From positions 62,001 to 126,000 of the forward strand of contig NZ_JAHLQJ010000007.1 of NCBI RefSeq assembly GCF_018919145.1: a DNA stretch of 64,000 nucleotides, read 5' to 3'. The notes beneath the pieces are model-generated. The model saw only the letters and a list, made by a program, of their open reading frames with translations. It was not told the DNA's origin and made no database searches. A program made the translations under genes and the position numbers. This DNA is from Paenibacillus brevis. Its GTDB lineage: Bacteria; Bacillota; Bacilli; Paenibacillales; Paenibacillaceae. Below, piece after piece: positions 18,080 through 26,308 of the stretch (its first letter is position 1; every line of letters starts with the position of its first letter).

Positions 18080-18553
18080 TCAGTTCGGAATTTCATTATC
18101 TAAAACCATTTCTCGATGATCATCATAGATAACCTTGAACTGTTGTAAACCGTATAATAGGTCTCTAATCTCCTCTTGATTCATTTGGCTTGTATTTACT
18201 CTTAATTCACCGTGAATCTTAATCGTTTTGTGTGGGGATAATTTCTTATTCACGGGAATTATTGTGATCCCCTCTAGCACATATGGTTCCATTTTTGACG
18301 AAATTACAGGCTCTAAACTCTTAATTTTATAGTATGATCTGCCATCATTGCTTAAATCTATGGAGTAGGAAAAGACTTGACTCTCTCCAGGCGTTTCTGA
18401 TAAAGATGCCCCGTAACCACTCATGATAAATAAATTAGCTCTCCCTTTATCCAACAGCAGGGGAGCAACTAGGAGTAGTACAAAGCCGGCTATGATTAAT
18501 ATCAATCCCGCTAAGATTCTCCGGTCGATGATGAACTTCTTCACTTTTCGCAC
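18080..18553 (-). CDS. Membrane-anchored protein of unknown function
   Basis: A 157-residue protein with one N-terminal membrane helix (about residues 12-33, LAGLILIIAGFVLLLVAPLL) and an external beta-rich domain. No family is recognised. It starts at GTG immediately after the TAG stop of the upstream gene (18554-19213), so translation is coupled to that gene and the two probably act together. Confidence 0.72.
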   Translation of the reverse strand: MRKVKKFIIDRRILAGLILIIAGFVLLLVAPLLLDKGRANLFIMSGYGASLSETPGESQVFSYSIDLSNDGRSYYKIKSLEPVISSKMEPYVLEGITIIPVNKKLSPHKTIKIHGELRVNTSQMNQEEIRDLLYGLQQFKVIYDDHREMVLDNEIPN

Positions 18554-19213
18554 CTACTTTCCATGCACATTCAGGCTCTCTATCATCTTTGCTTTTTCCT
18601 GTACATCCGTGGTGTCAAAGTAATCTGCGCTTCTCAGTAAATAGTCTTGTAGGGCAGCCAGATCGCTTCCGGATTTTTGGTCATAGCTGGAGCTTCGTAT
18701 AGCTTCAAGTTCACCGATAACCTCAGTTATAATCTTAACGCCAGCCATCACTTCATCATCTAGTTTGCCGAGATCAATATATTGCCGTTCTCCATCATTC
18801 AATAGAGAATTTTGTGAGTTTTCACCGAGATCATCAAAAAATATCGAGCAGTCTTCAAGCAGATTGAACAAATTATTCGTTCCGATACTGCTGATCCGAT
18901 CATATTGCTCGTAGCCAAAGATAGGTCCATATAATAAGGTTAGCTGGCGATGCATCGTGCTTACTTTTTTCAGATCATCCCTATAATAATTGCTGAATCT
19001 CCCCAGCTCTCCAAAATCCAGTCTCTGCTCAGATATAGCCTTCTTCAAAGATTCATGCAAAGAGCCCGTTCTGTATTCCGAAGAAAAATAGCCAAGCGCC
19101 GTATCCACGGCAACCTCGTAGTGGTCTGCTTTCTTGGATTTGTTGTATAGGGCGATATTCATTGCAACAGAAATCACTAGCAGTGCTGATACCGCCATGA
19201 TGATTTTCTTCAA
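18554..19213 (-). CDS. Membrane-anchored helical protein of unknown function
   Basis: A 219-residue protein with one N-terminal membrane helix (MAVSALLVISVAMNIALY) and a long, mainly helical outer domain rich in charged residues. It starts at TTG seven nucleotides after AGGAGG. It is directly abutted by the gene at 18080-18553, forming a two-gene unit of unknown role. Confidence 0.75.
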   Translation of the reverse strand: MKKIIMAVSALLVISVAMNIALYNKSKKADHYEVAVDTALGYFSSEYRTGSLHESLKKAISEQRLDFGELGRFSNYYRDDLKKVSTMHRQLTLLYGPIFGYEQYDRISSIGTNNLFNLLEDCSIFFDDLGENSQNSLLNDGERQYIDLGKLDDEVMAGVKIITEVIGELEAIRSSSYDQKSGSDLAALQDYLLRSADYFDTTDVQEKAKMIESLNVHGK

Positions 19214-19224
19214 CTCGTTACCTC

Positions 19225-19776
19225 CTAATCAAAACACACACCTTGAATCAAGGCTTCCAGTATTTGCTCATCCCAAATTTGCACTTCAATGTACCGCTCC
19301 GGCCCTCGTGAACCATCGGCATTCCAATCTTGAGGCAGTCGAAACTGATCAATAACCCCAATAATTTCCTCTCTCGTATACACTTGCTTTCTGTAGGGCT
19401 TATTGTCCTGATATCGCATGGTTGGGAATAAATCTCCGTATGTAAAGCTCATCAATTCCTTGGGGATGACATCCCAGCTTAGCTTAAGGAAGGCGGCTTC
19501 CTTGTACCAGGATTGAAGCCAGGGGCAAGGTCCTAGGGTCATGTAATGAGGATACGGATTGGTTGGCTTTCCACCCTTTAGGATAAATTGCTCCCGTGCG
19601 ATCTTTTCCAATTCTCGTCTAGTGACAACATATTCGTCATTCCTTTGACTGGCGAATATTTTGCCCTCTTTGCGTATTTCACGCGATACCTCAATAGCTT
19701 CTTGCACCGACAGTTTCGATAAATTTCTGAAAGGACCCTGTTCTCTCTCAAAATAATGGTACAAAAATAGGCTCAT
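19225..19776 (-). CDS. Conserved hypothetical protein
   Basis: A 183-residue soluble protein beginning MSLFLYHYFEREQGPFRNLS, with a distinctive PHYMTLGPCPWLQSWY segment and a FTYGDLFPTM stretch. The opening resembles ADP-ribosyl-transfer-like toxin or RNase folds only loosely, and no function is assigned. It overlaps the upstream P-loop kinase gene by four nucleotides (ATGA), so the two are translationally coupled. Confidence 0.75.
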   Translation of the reverse strand: MSLFLYHYFEREQGPFRNLSKLSVQEAIEVSREIRKEGKIFASQRNDEYVVTRRELEKIAREQFILKGGKPTNPYPHYMTLGPCPWLQSWYKEAAFLKLSWDVIPKELMSFTYGDLFPTMRYQDNKPYRKQVYTREEIIGVIDQFRLPQDWNADGSRGPERYIEVQIWDEQILEALIQGVCFD

Positions 19777-20288
19777 CGCTTTAATTCTCCTGCTTGTGTT
19801 AGGAACCTTCCTACTTCTTTCGGAGATTTCAGGATAATCACTTTCTTATCCTCATACTGTTGAATCTTCTCCATAATGCCTGGAAGTTTCGTCTTCCTAA
19901 AATTCCACACCCATTTAACGAAATCAAGATCCAGGCTTTCAGGACATCCGGCATTCATGTCAGGACGGCTCTTTCCCTGATACATCACTCTTCGCTTAAG
20001 TACGCGATATACCGTGATCCACTTGGAAAAGTCCAGTAAAATGATTATATTTGCCTGCTTCAGCCTTATATCGAGTGTTCGCCCATAATTTCCGTCCATA
20101 ATCCATTTCTCCTCTTGAACAAGCTCTTCCAGGAACAAATCCCACTCCTCATTCGGAGTAGGGACCCAACCCGGCTGCCAGTAATAAGTGTCCAGATGAT
20201 ATACCGGCCATTCCAGAATTTCTCCAAGCTGTCTGGCCAGCGTTGATTTTCCTGCCCCACCGGATCCGATGATCATGATTCTAGACAT
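19773..20288 (-). CDS. P-loop NTPase, topology-modulation/adenylate kinase-like protein
   Basis: A 171-residue small kinase-like protein. Walker A is GSGGAGKST at about residues 8-16; HLDTYYWQPGW and WIMDGNYGRTL follow, features of proteins often labelled DNA topology modulation protein FlaR, in practice adenylate kinase-like enzymes with unknown substrates. A paralogue lies at 54667-55176. The ribosome binding site is AAAAGGAG. Confidence 0.85.
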   Translation of the reverse strand: MSRIMIIGSGGAGKSTLARQLGEILEWPVYHLDTYYWQPGWVPTPNEEWDLFLEELVQEEKWIMDGNYGRTLDIRLKQANIIILLDFSKWITVYRVLKRRVMYQGKSRPDMNAGCPESLDLDFVKWVWNFRKTKLPGIMEKIQQYEDKKVIILKSPKEVGRFLTQAGELKR

Positions 20289-20367
20289 TCATATTCTCCT
20301 TTTATTGCGGATCTTCTATATAGGCTAAACTAATGATTATGCATGTAGAGCAACATATGAAGTGTTC

Positions 20368-21006
20368 TCAATAAAATACTTTCTTCTCACCGCGAATTTT
20401 TATTTCGAAGCCTTCTCTATGGAAGCCGCCCCGGCTCCTACTTTCATTCTGCTGCGAACTTCCGCGAAACTCTAAACCAAGCGTAGGACTGGAGTGGGGT
20501 TCTATAGGGATTGTCACCTCTTCAAGTACGATAAGATCCGAATCAAACACAGGTCTTAATGTTAGTTGAACTTCATTTCCATAATTGAAGACAGGGATAG
20601 AACAATGCGCCTTTACAACATTTTCCTCGGTCTGTATCTGACACTGGCTCTCCTTCACAAGAATATCGACGGATCCCACTCCGGTTGTGTTGCGATGCAC
20701 TAGAAACATGAATTGCTTCGTTGCCATTGGAAAAAGAATAATAAACACGATACAGGAAATAATGAGGCGACTTCGGATCTTGGGATATTTATGGCGATAT
20801 ATTCTGACGGTTCCAATTCCTCCGATAAGCAACAGGAACAACCCGATCACTACAGGGAGATGAACTCCAAGGTTATGCCCTTTCGTCCAAGGGGGAACTC
20901 CCATCCATTGGAACAAATAATCTCCTGGTGTATAACGCAGATGATTATTGACTATGAGTAACAGCCCCACCACAACCATGACAATAAAAAGCACTCTTTT
21001 CCCCAT
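20368..21006 (-). CDS. Membrane protein of unknown function
   Basis: A 212-residue protein with three N-terminal hydrophobic helices (starting VLFIVMVVVGLLLIV; then LPVVIGLFLLLIGGIG and LIISCIVFIILFPMA) and an external C-terminal beta-rich domain of about 110 residues. No family is recognised. It has its own ribosome binding site (GGAGGAG) and appears to be a single-gene unit. Confidence 0.75.
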   Translation of the reverse strand: MGKRVLFIVMVVVGLLLIVNNHLRYTPGDYLFQWMGVPPWTKGHNLGVHLPVVIGLFLLLIGGIGTVRIYRHKYPKIRSRLIISCIVFIILFPMATKQFMFLVHRNTTGVGSVDILVKESQCQIQTEENVVKAHCSIPVFNYGNEVQLTLRPVFDSDLIVLEEVTIPIEPHSSPTLGLEFRGSSQQNESRSRGGFHREGFEIKIRGEKKVFY

Positions 21007-21124
21007 CCACTCCTCCGTTTCTGCTCAGTATTAAGCTATGCTTTTCTTGAGGCGTTCACCTCGAAGCTTACTGTTTAATTCCATTTTACTTGCTTAGTAC
21101 TATTCCGATTAAATACCAAGTCCT

Positions 21125-21832
21125 TCATTGCATCTTTCTCACTGCCCATGTTAGTACGTCGCCTTGTAGTATAATTCGTTGCCCGTCTCTCTCAATTTCA
21201 AGTTCATAAGGCTTTACAGTTTGCTGTAAAATCTCCCATTTCGAATAGATTCCCTGAAGTTTTCTGATTAACTGATCTGTCTCAAATTGGAGCTCATACA
21301 TCGGATCAAGCCGTTTACCGGAATTAATGGCTGTTTCCGAAATGTTTGTGCTGATAATGATACAATTAATTCCGCCGACCTTCGTGCCCCTTACTATATG
21401 CTCTATAACTCTATCAAATTGAGTCTCACTCTCAACATGCTCCATGCTTGATACAGCAAAGATAAAGTTAAAGTACTTAGAAGCAATGCTATATTCCGCG
21501 ATGTCACTTTGTTTGCACTCAATTTTATCAGCTACATTGAATTCTTTTGAATAGAGTCGCAGCTTCTCGATGGCTGATTCCAATAAATCAACACAAACCA
21601 CAGTTCCTTTTCGAGCTCCTATTTTTTCTGCGAGAGGGATACTGTTTCTTCCGATTCCACACCCCAAGTCCAATACTTGGACTTCTTCCAACTCATCAAA
21701 ATAAGCAAATAAATCCAAGATTGTTCTAACCGGCTTATGTAACCAAGAACCCTGCTCGAATAACTTGTAATTGTCATAGCAATGATCATGATATTCTTTT
21801 TCTTTGGATCTAATCTTATCAATTCGGCTCAT
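21125..21832 (-). CDS. Class I SAM-dependent methyltransferase
   Basis: A 235-residue methyltransferase with motif I VLDLGCGIGRNSIPLA (about residues 53-68), the acidic residue after strand 2 in VVCVDLLESA, and FNFIFAVSSMEHV at the motif IV position. The acceptor molecule is unknown. The ribosome binding site is AGGAGA. Downstream is a decayed Nudix gene that is read towards the same end. Confidence 0.88.
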   Translation of the reverse strand: MSRIDKIRSKEKEYHDHCYDNYKLFEQGSWLHKPVRTILDLFAYFDELEEVQVLDLGCGIGRNSIPLAEKIGARKGTVVCVDLLESAIEKLRLYSKEFNVADKIECKQSDIAEYSIASKYFNFIFAVSSMEHVESETQFDRVIEHIVRGTKVGGINCIIISTNISETAINSGKRLDPMYELQFETDQLIRKLQGIYSKWEILQQTVKPYELEIERDGQRIILQGDVLTWAVRKMQ

Positions 21833-21867
21833 GCAGATTCTCCTATTTAATGAGAGTATTATTGGAA

Positions 21868-22128
21868 CTACCAGTGAACATATCCTGACTTTTTCAAAAT
21901 CTTATACGTCATTGGATTTAAATGATCTATGAATTCCTCTAAGCTAAAATATTTCAATTCTAACCCTTCATCATCATTGATTGTTGGGATGCCTGATACA
22001 TTCATCACTTCAAAGACGACTATCGCGTTATAGACCTCGTCTCCATGAGGATATTTATAATACATATCTTTGCCGGATAATAAAGTGATAAATTTAAATT
22101 CACTAGAGTTTAAACCAGCTCTCTTAGC
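21868..22128 (-). pseudogene. Decayed Nudix hydrolase, C-terminal half
   Basis: The open frame encodes the C-terminal half of a Nudix hydrolase: LLSGKDMYYKYPHGDEVY, then VVFEVMNVSG and a final LNPMTYKILKK. Reading upstream, the frame gives AKR-AGLNSSEF and then a stop codon. In intact relatives AKR is followed by ELxEE before the aGL, so the catalytic core of the Nudix box appears to be deleted and everything before it is lost. No proper start is present. The enzyme would be inactive. Confidence 0.7.
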
Positions 22129-22285
22129 TCAGAAATATATCCTATATAAATCCTCTTTTCCTTGTATCCATCTCACAAACTAATTTCCCTAATTATACCA
22201 TCCCCTACCCCTTTTGGCTGTTATCTTTACTCCAAACAACAAGAAGGGATACATCCCATTCGAGATCTATCCCTTAAAAAGAGAA

Positions 22286-22315
22286 ATTGACCGTCAATCA
22301 TAAAATGGATATTAT
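22286..22315 (+). promoter_or_regulatory. Promoter of the HTH-TPR receptor gene with overlapping palindrome
   Basis: TTGACC and TATTAT are separated by 17 nt. The -35 box lies inside a perfect 13-bp inverted repeat, ATTGAC-C-GTCAAT (22286-22298), a good position for autoregulation by the adjacent regulator. The start codon is 35 nt beyond the -10 box. Confidence 0.7.
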
Positions 22316-22349
22316 TGAAAAAAGCAAATGATTCCTGGGTGGTGAGGGC

Positions 22350-23726
22350 TTGCAATCTAATGCTACATTTCGTTCCATGTTAAATGAATATATGAAGCAA
22401 AAGAGTATAAACTTGCACCAGTTTGCAAATAAAGTTGGACTCAATGTTGGCTCACTTAGTTACATTTTAAACGGGCACAGAAAAGTAACGATAGAGCAAT
22501 TGGACATGATTACTGAGGGCTTAGGAGAGACTAAGGGTTTATTTTATGACCAGTATTTCCAAGAGGTTTTAGTCGAAGCAACACCCAATTGGCGTCGCAT
22601 CAAGCCTTTTTTACTTGCTTGTGAAGAAGCGGGCCGCCTGGACCTCATTAAAAAATCCGTTGAATTGTTACTGGATAACCTAATGTACTCACAAGTACTC
22701 TTTGAAATGGCAGAGAATTTTCTTCAAAACGGTCAAAAGGAAGCAGCACTCATTATTTATGAAAATGTTGCTCTTAGCGAGAAAAATCAGCATTCCGAGA
22801 GACTTGCTCTCTGTCAGTACAGACTCTTTACATGCAGACTTGGGATTAACCAAGAAAAAAACTATCAAACTGCAATTCAATATGAAATGTTTGTTGATCG
22901 TTTGGATGGATCTAACCACCTAGAAGCACTAAAGGATCTGGCGAATACATACCGCTCTTTACGCTACTGGGACAAAGTAGAAGAAGTTGCCTTAAAACTT
23001 AAAGAAAAGGCAGATTTTTATTATCAACTAAAGTGGCCCTTTGATCTTGACCAGGAACCTGTACGGCCACTTTTTACGTATATAGCATACTCTGATTTGC
23101 TCCTTGGCAGTGTTTACGAGGCAAGAGGAGACTATCCAAGAGCTTTAGATTTCATCAATCTATATTCCAGCCTGAATTGGGTAAAGGAAGAGGATGAATC
23201 AAGCTTACTCTGGAAAAATAAGTTCCATGTTTGGGCCAAGGTTAACGAAATGGCAACAAGAATAGCGGCGGGTGATTCGACTCTATTTACTGAATATCTT
23301 TCTTACATGGAATCTGATGCCGAGGAGTTGCTTCTGGCCTTTCTAAATGTCGTATCGGCAGCCAATCGGTACAGCATCAACATAGATGAAATTATTCGTA
23401 GGATGGATATCTACCAGCTTGTAAATATTAGTTCTGAGGAAAATACCTATACAAAGCAAACTATTGAAGAACGCTTAGCGAGATTTTACTATGAACTATC
23501 CTACTATTACCTCAACATTCATGAATATAAGGATGGATTTAACTATCTTATTAGATCCCTGGAAAAATCTGTATCCATTAATTTGAAATCACGTATAATA
23601 AATTGTGTAGGTTTATTTGAAAGATACCGGGACAAAAGTGACACCTCTACGCTCACAGCCTACAAAAACATAATAGAAGGGGTACAAGGAAATGAAAAAA
23701 ATATGGGCAATTCTCTTAATGTCTAG
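22350..23726 (+). CDS. RRNPP-like HTH-TPR peptide receptor / transcriptional regulator
   Basis: A 458-residue protein with an N-terminal XRE-type helix-turn-helix (about residues 10-62, including QFANKVGLNVGSLSYILNG) and a long all-helical region built of TPR-like repeats (about 85-445). This is the architecture of RRNPP receptors, which bind short re-imported peptides and control transcription. It starts at TTG behind a GGTGAGG sequence. Its last 35 nt overlap a 33-codon exported propeptide gene, the usual receptor-peptide arrangement. The closest recognised parallels are the AloR receptors of Paenibacillus polymyxa. It stands alone on the plus strand among minus-strand genes. Confidence 0.85.
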   Translation: MQSNATFRSMLNEYMKQKSINLHQFANKVGLNVGSLSYILNGHRKVTIEQLDMITEGLGETKGLFYDQYFQEVLVEATPNWRRIKPFLLACEEAGRLDLIKKSVELLLDNLMYSQVLFEMAENFLQNGQKEAALIIYENVALSEKNQHSERLALCQYRLFTCRLGINQEKNYQTAIQYEMFVDRLDGSNHLEALKDLANTYRSLRYWDKVEEVALKLKEKADFYYQLKWPFDLDQEPVRPLFTYIAYSDLLLGSVYEARGDYPRALDFINLYSSLNWVKEEDESSLLWKNKFHVWAKVNEMATRIAAGDSTLFTEYLSYMESDAEELLLAFLNVVSAANRYSINIDEIIRRMDIYQLVNISSEENTYTKQTIEERLARFYYELSYYYLNIHEYKDGFNYLIRSLEKSVSINLKSRIINCVGLFERYRDKSDTSTLTAYKNIIEGVQGNEKNMGNSLNV

Positions 23727-23793
23727 TCTCACATTCTTTATTGTTTCTTCCCCAGTTATTATTCATTTATTGGACCATCATGGAAGCATGTAA
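23692..23793 (+). CDS. Exported signalling propeptide (Phr/Alo-like), 33 residues
   Basis: A short gene whose ATG lies nine nucleotides after AAGGGG and overlaps the end of the receptor gene. The product starts MKKIWAILLM, continues as a hydrophobic secretion signal, and ends in the polar tail LLDHHGSM. The size, the lysine-rich start, the hydrophobic core and the short C-terminal tail fit Phr-like propeptides that are secreted, trimmed and re-imported. The mature signal is probably within the last five to seven residues. A terminator follows at once. Confidence 0.72.
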   Translation: MKKIWAILLMSSLTFFIVSSPVIIHLLDHHGSM

Positions 23794-23798
23794 TTGAT

Positions 23799-23838
23799 AG
23801 AGAGGATGCGACCTGCCTCCTCTCTACTTTGTTCCCTA
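23799..23838 (+). terminator. Probable terminator after the propeptide gene
   Basis: Stem AGAGAGGA/TCCTCTCT with an 11-nt loop, followed by a weak T-rich stretch (ACTTTGTTC). It begins six nucleotides beyond the propeptide stop codon. Confidence 0.55.
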
Positions 23839-23909
23839 TATTTCTAACCTCTTCCTTCCCTATGCCATCCTTGAACTGTTCTCCAGGAAAAAGATTTTAT
23901 TTGAACACT

Positions 23910-24530
23910 TTACTCCTCGGCCCTTGCAATAATTCGAGCAATAGATGAATCTGCCTTTATAAATAAAGGCAGCGCAATGATCTCAAAGGACTTTGCACTT
24001 AGCAATTGATCCAGATTCGTTAGGTTCTCAGCTATAAGCACCTGATTTTCAAACAGATATTTATGAATTTCAAAGGGATACTTGTCTGGCGAGGGGGTAT
24101 CCATTCCGATCAGCTTGATCTTCTTGCGTACCAATAACTCAGCAAACGCCTTGGTTAGAGTCGGATGTTCTGAAAAATAGTTATCTTTACCAAAATAGCT
24201 GCTATGCCCGGTGTAAAGGATTAGAATTGTTCTCTCCTGGATGAAGTCCTCATATTCCTCTTTATAATCAATTTGGGACATTCCAGTAGTATTGATCAGG
24301 GTGCCTTTTCCTATAAATGTGTCCAACGGGAAATCACTTATATACCGGTCCGAAGCGATTAAGTGCATCGGTCCATCGATATGAGTGCCTGTATGCATGT
24401 TTACTGTTAATTGGTGATTACAATAGCCGTCCGTCGCCAATTCTTTGGTTTGCATCAATTCCATCTCACTATCCCCCGGGTACACAGGGAGACGATTTCG
24501 CATGGGATGAGTTAGATCGATCCATTTCAT
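23910..24530 (-). CDS. Cyclase family protein (kynurenine formamidase-like)
   Basis: A 206-residue metal-dependent hydrolase of the cyclase/kynurenine formamidase family. The metal-binding signature HTGTHIDGPMH is at about residues 46-56, and later TGHSSYF and GMDTPSPD match the family. Members hydrolyse N-formylkynurenine or related amides; the substrate cannot be fixed from sequence. No tryptophan-degradation genes lie nearby. The ribosome binding site is GGAGGG. Confidence 0.88.
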   Translation of the reverse strand: MKWIDLTHPMRNRLPVYPGDSEMELMQTKELATDGYCNHQLTVNMHTGTHIDGPMHLIASDRYISDFPLDTFIGKGTLINTTGMSQIDYKEEYEDFIQERTILILYTGHSSYFGKDNYFSEHPTLTKAFAELLVRKKIKLIGMDTPSPDKYPFEIHKYLFENQVLIAENLTNLDQLLSAKSFEIIALPLFIKADSSIARIIARAEE

Positions 24531-24620
24531 GATTATCCCTCCGATTCATTAAGTTAGATTTTCCGGAGCCAGAATTCCCTCAACGAATATCAACCTTTTC
24601 ATGCCATCCCTCTCCTTGAA

Positions 24621-25130
24621 TCAGTCATATTGCCATTCTAATTGTCCTTTTCTGATCTTGGCTGCATAGATGATTTGCCCTGTATGGTAATGAACTTCCC
24701 TAACCATTGCGATCATAAGGTTCAGTACGGTGGTCTCATTATCCACTTGGCTATAAGTAAGAGGGGGACGATTTATGAATGGCCGGGACAATAATAACTC
24801 TGGATGAGCTTGGAGATGCTCAAGATACTGAATGATGATATCGAAGGCTTCTGCCGCCATATGATAAGCTTCTTCATGTGATAATCGAAGTCCAGGTTCA
24901 AACTCCTTATCTCGATCTCGAGTGTCCGGGATATCATAATAGATCGTCTCAATTCTTGAATGAACGCAGCCTCGAATATGACTTACTAAATTTGCAATAC
25001 TGTTGCTTTCCGGAGTGGCCGACCAGATGATATCTTCCTCCGATAATTGGGCTAAGGCCTGAAGGGTCCATTTCCGTTCTGACTTAAACTTCACTAGCAT
25101 ACTTTGAATGGCTTCAGAAGCTATGTCCAT
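24621..25130 (-). CDS. DinB/DUF1572 family protein
   Basis: A 169-residue helical-bundle protein. Putative metal ligands are visible in LVSHIRGCVHSR and VREVHYHTGQIIY, which match the DUF1572 branch of the DinB superfamily. The biochemical role is unknown. It is one of four DinB-type proteins in the window (also 14593, 26309 and 47069) that share only the fold. Confidence 0.82.
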   Translation of the reverse strand: MDIASEAIQSMLVKFKSERKWTLQALAQLSEEDIIWSATPESNSIANLVSHIRGCVHSRIETIYYDIPDTRDRDKEFEPGLRLSHEEAYHMAAEAFDIIIQYLEHLQAHPELLLSRPFINRPPLTYSQVDNETTVLNLMIAMVREVHYHTGQIIYAAKIRKGQLEWQYD

Positions 25131-25181
25131 AAGCTTATCCCTCCCGATGTATTATTTAGGCAAGCTGCATGAAAAGACTTT

Positions 25182-25751
25182 TTAGGGCTTAAAATCTTCC
25201 TTCAACTGTGCATATAATTCTAAATCAACAATTCCCTTTCCCGTCCATACACTGGCTTGTCTCAAAGTTCCCTCTTTCAGGAACCCATTTTTGAGCAGTA
25301 CACGCTTTGAGTTTTCATTGGCAGGCATGACTTCCGCTTGGATTCGATTTAGGTTGACTTCTTCAAATAAAAAACGGGTTAGGAGCTGGACCGCCTCTGT
25401 AGCAAAGCCTTGGCCCCAATCATTCTCATTAAAATAATATCCAATGGTAACCATATTGACTTTAGAGTTAAAATCAAATGCTTCAATGATCCCGACCAGC
25501 TTGCCGGACGATCCTGGAATAAAGACCCCCCATTTAATTCTGGACCGTTTATTATAATCGCGTTCGAAATGCCCGATCATATTTTTTACTGTCTCGATAT
25601 TATGTTTGGGAAGAATCCCGCAATATTCAAATACACGGCCATTATTATAAATCGAAAACACATCATCCAGATGGCTTACCTCTATCTTGCTCAAGCTCAG
25701 CCTGTTACCATCGATGACAGGAAAGTCTTCGTAAAGAACATCAAGATTCAT
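25182..25751 (-). CDS. GNAT family N-acetyltransferase (RimJ/RimL-like)
   Basis: A 189-residue acetyltransferase of the RimJ/RimL type. The motif A region reads IGYYFNENDWGQGFATEAVQ (about residues 103-122) and NENSKRVLLKNGF is the typical C-terminal block. It overlaps the upstream kinase gene by four nucleotides (ATGA). RimJ-like enzymes acetylate protein N-termini or small molecules; the target here is unknown. Confidence 0.9.
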   Translation of the reverse strand: MNLDVLYEDFPVIDGNRLSLSKIEVSHLDDVFSIYNNGRVFEYCGILPKHNIETVKNMIGHFERDYNKRSRIKWGVFIPGSSGKLVGIIEAFDFNSKVNMVTIGYYFNENDWGQGFATEAVQLLTRFLFEEVNLNRIQAEVMPANENSKRVLLKNGFLKEGTLRQASVWTGKGIVDLELYAQLKEDFKP

Positions 25752-26302
25752 ACGACACCTCTCTCAAATTGAATTAAGTTTTCTATATGCTCCATTATTT
25801 GATCATTGTTCCTTAGGAGCACTCTCTTCTCGGCATATTGTTCTGTTAATTTCATGATATCCTTCAGATTCTCTTGATCAAAGGCTCTGTTCCATACAAA
25901 TAGCATTTGGTATAAGTTCTTAAGGGTTTGCTTGTAATTCGATGGCTCCATACCCAGGCGTGTTCGAATAAATCTTTTAACGACTCTAAAGTCTCTTTGA
26001 TATTTATTTTGGCAAATGATACATATGACATCCGCTTCTCTGAAGCTGTCCTGTCCCCACTTATGATGAACCCCCTCAATGATCCAGGACTCCCTATGCA
26101 CGATTTCATTTAGCTTGGAGTCCCTTACCTCTTGGGAATATCTCTCGTTAGGCTTGCTTCTGTCCCATACCAAATTATCGAGCTCATAGTGCCTGATTCC
26201 GTACTTCTTCGACAGTTCTCTGGCAAGATAAGATTTGCCGCTGCCGCACGCTCCAATGATGCGAATCTTTATGTGGCATTCCTCCTTCCTGCTAAATCGC
26301 AA
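25748..26302 (-). CDS. P-loop NTPase, adenylate kinase-like; start codon uncertain
   Basis: A small P-loop kinase-like protein with Walker A GACGSGKS, HYELDNLVWDRSKP and WIIEGVHHKWG. Relatives start at a methionine just before KIRIIGACGSGK. Here that position is an ATA codon (26270-26272), eight nucleotides after a perfect AGGAAGGAGG ribosome binding site. The only in-frame standard start is a TTG at 26302, ten codons upstream, without a ribosome binding site. Either ATA is used, the TTG is used, or the gene has lost its start. It overlaps the downstream GNAT gene by four nucleotides. Confidence 0.75.
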   Translation of the reverse strand: MRFSRKEECHIKIRIIGACGSGKSYLARELSKKYGIRHYELDNLVWDRSKPNERYSQEVRDSKLNEIVHRESWIIEGVHHKWGQDSFREADVICIICQNKYQRDFRVVKRFIRTRLGMEPSNYKQTLKNLYQMLFVWNRAFDQENLKDIMKLTEQYAEKRVLLRNNDQIMEHIENLIQFERGVV

Positions 26303-26308
26303 GCGATT

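Noticed and set aside
22241-22276. Inverted repeat AAGGGATA/TATCCCTT as a terminator
   Set aside because: The stem is short with an 18-nt loop, and the run of A residues after it on the plus strand does not make a T tract in either useful direction.
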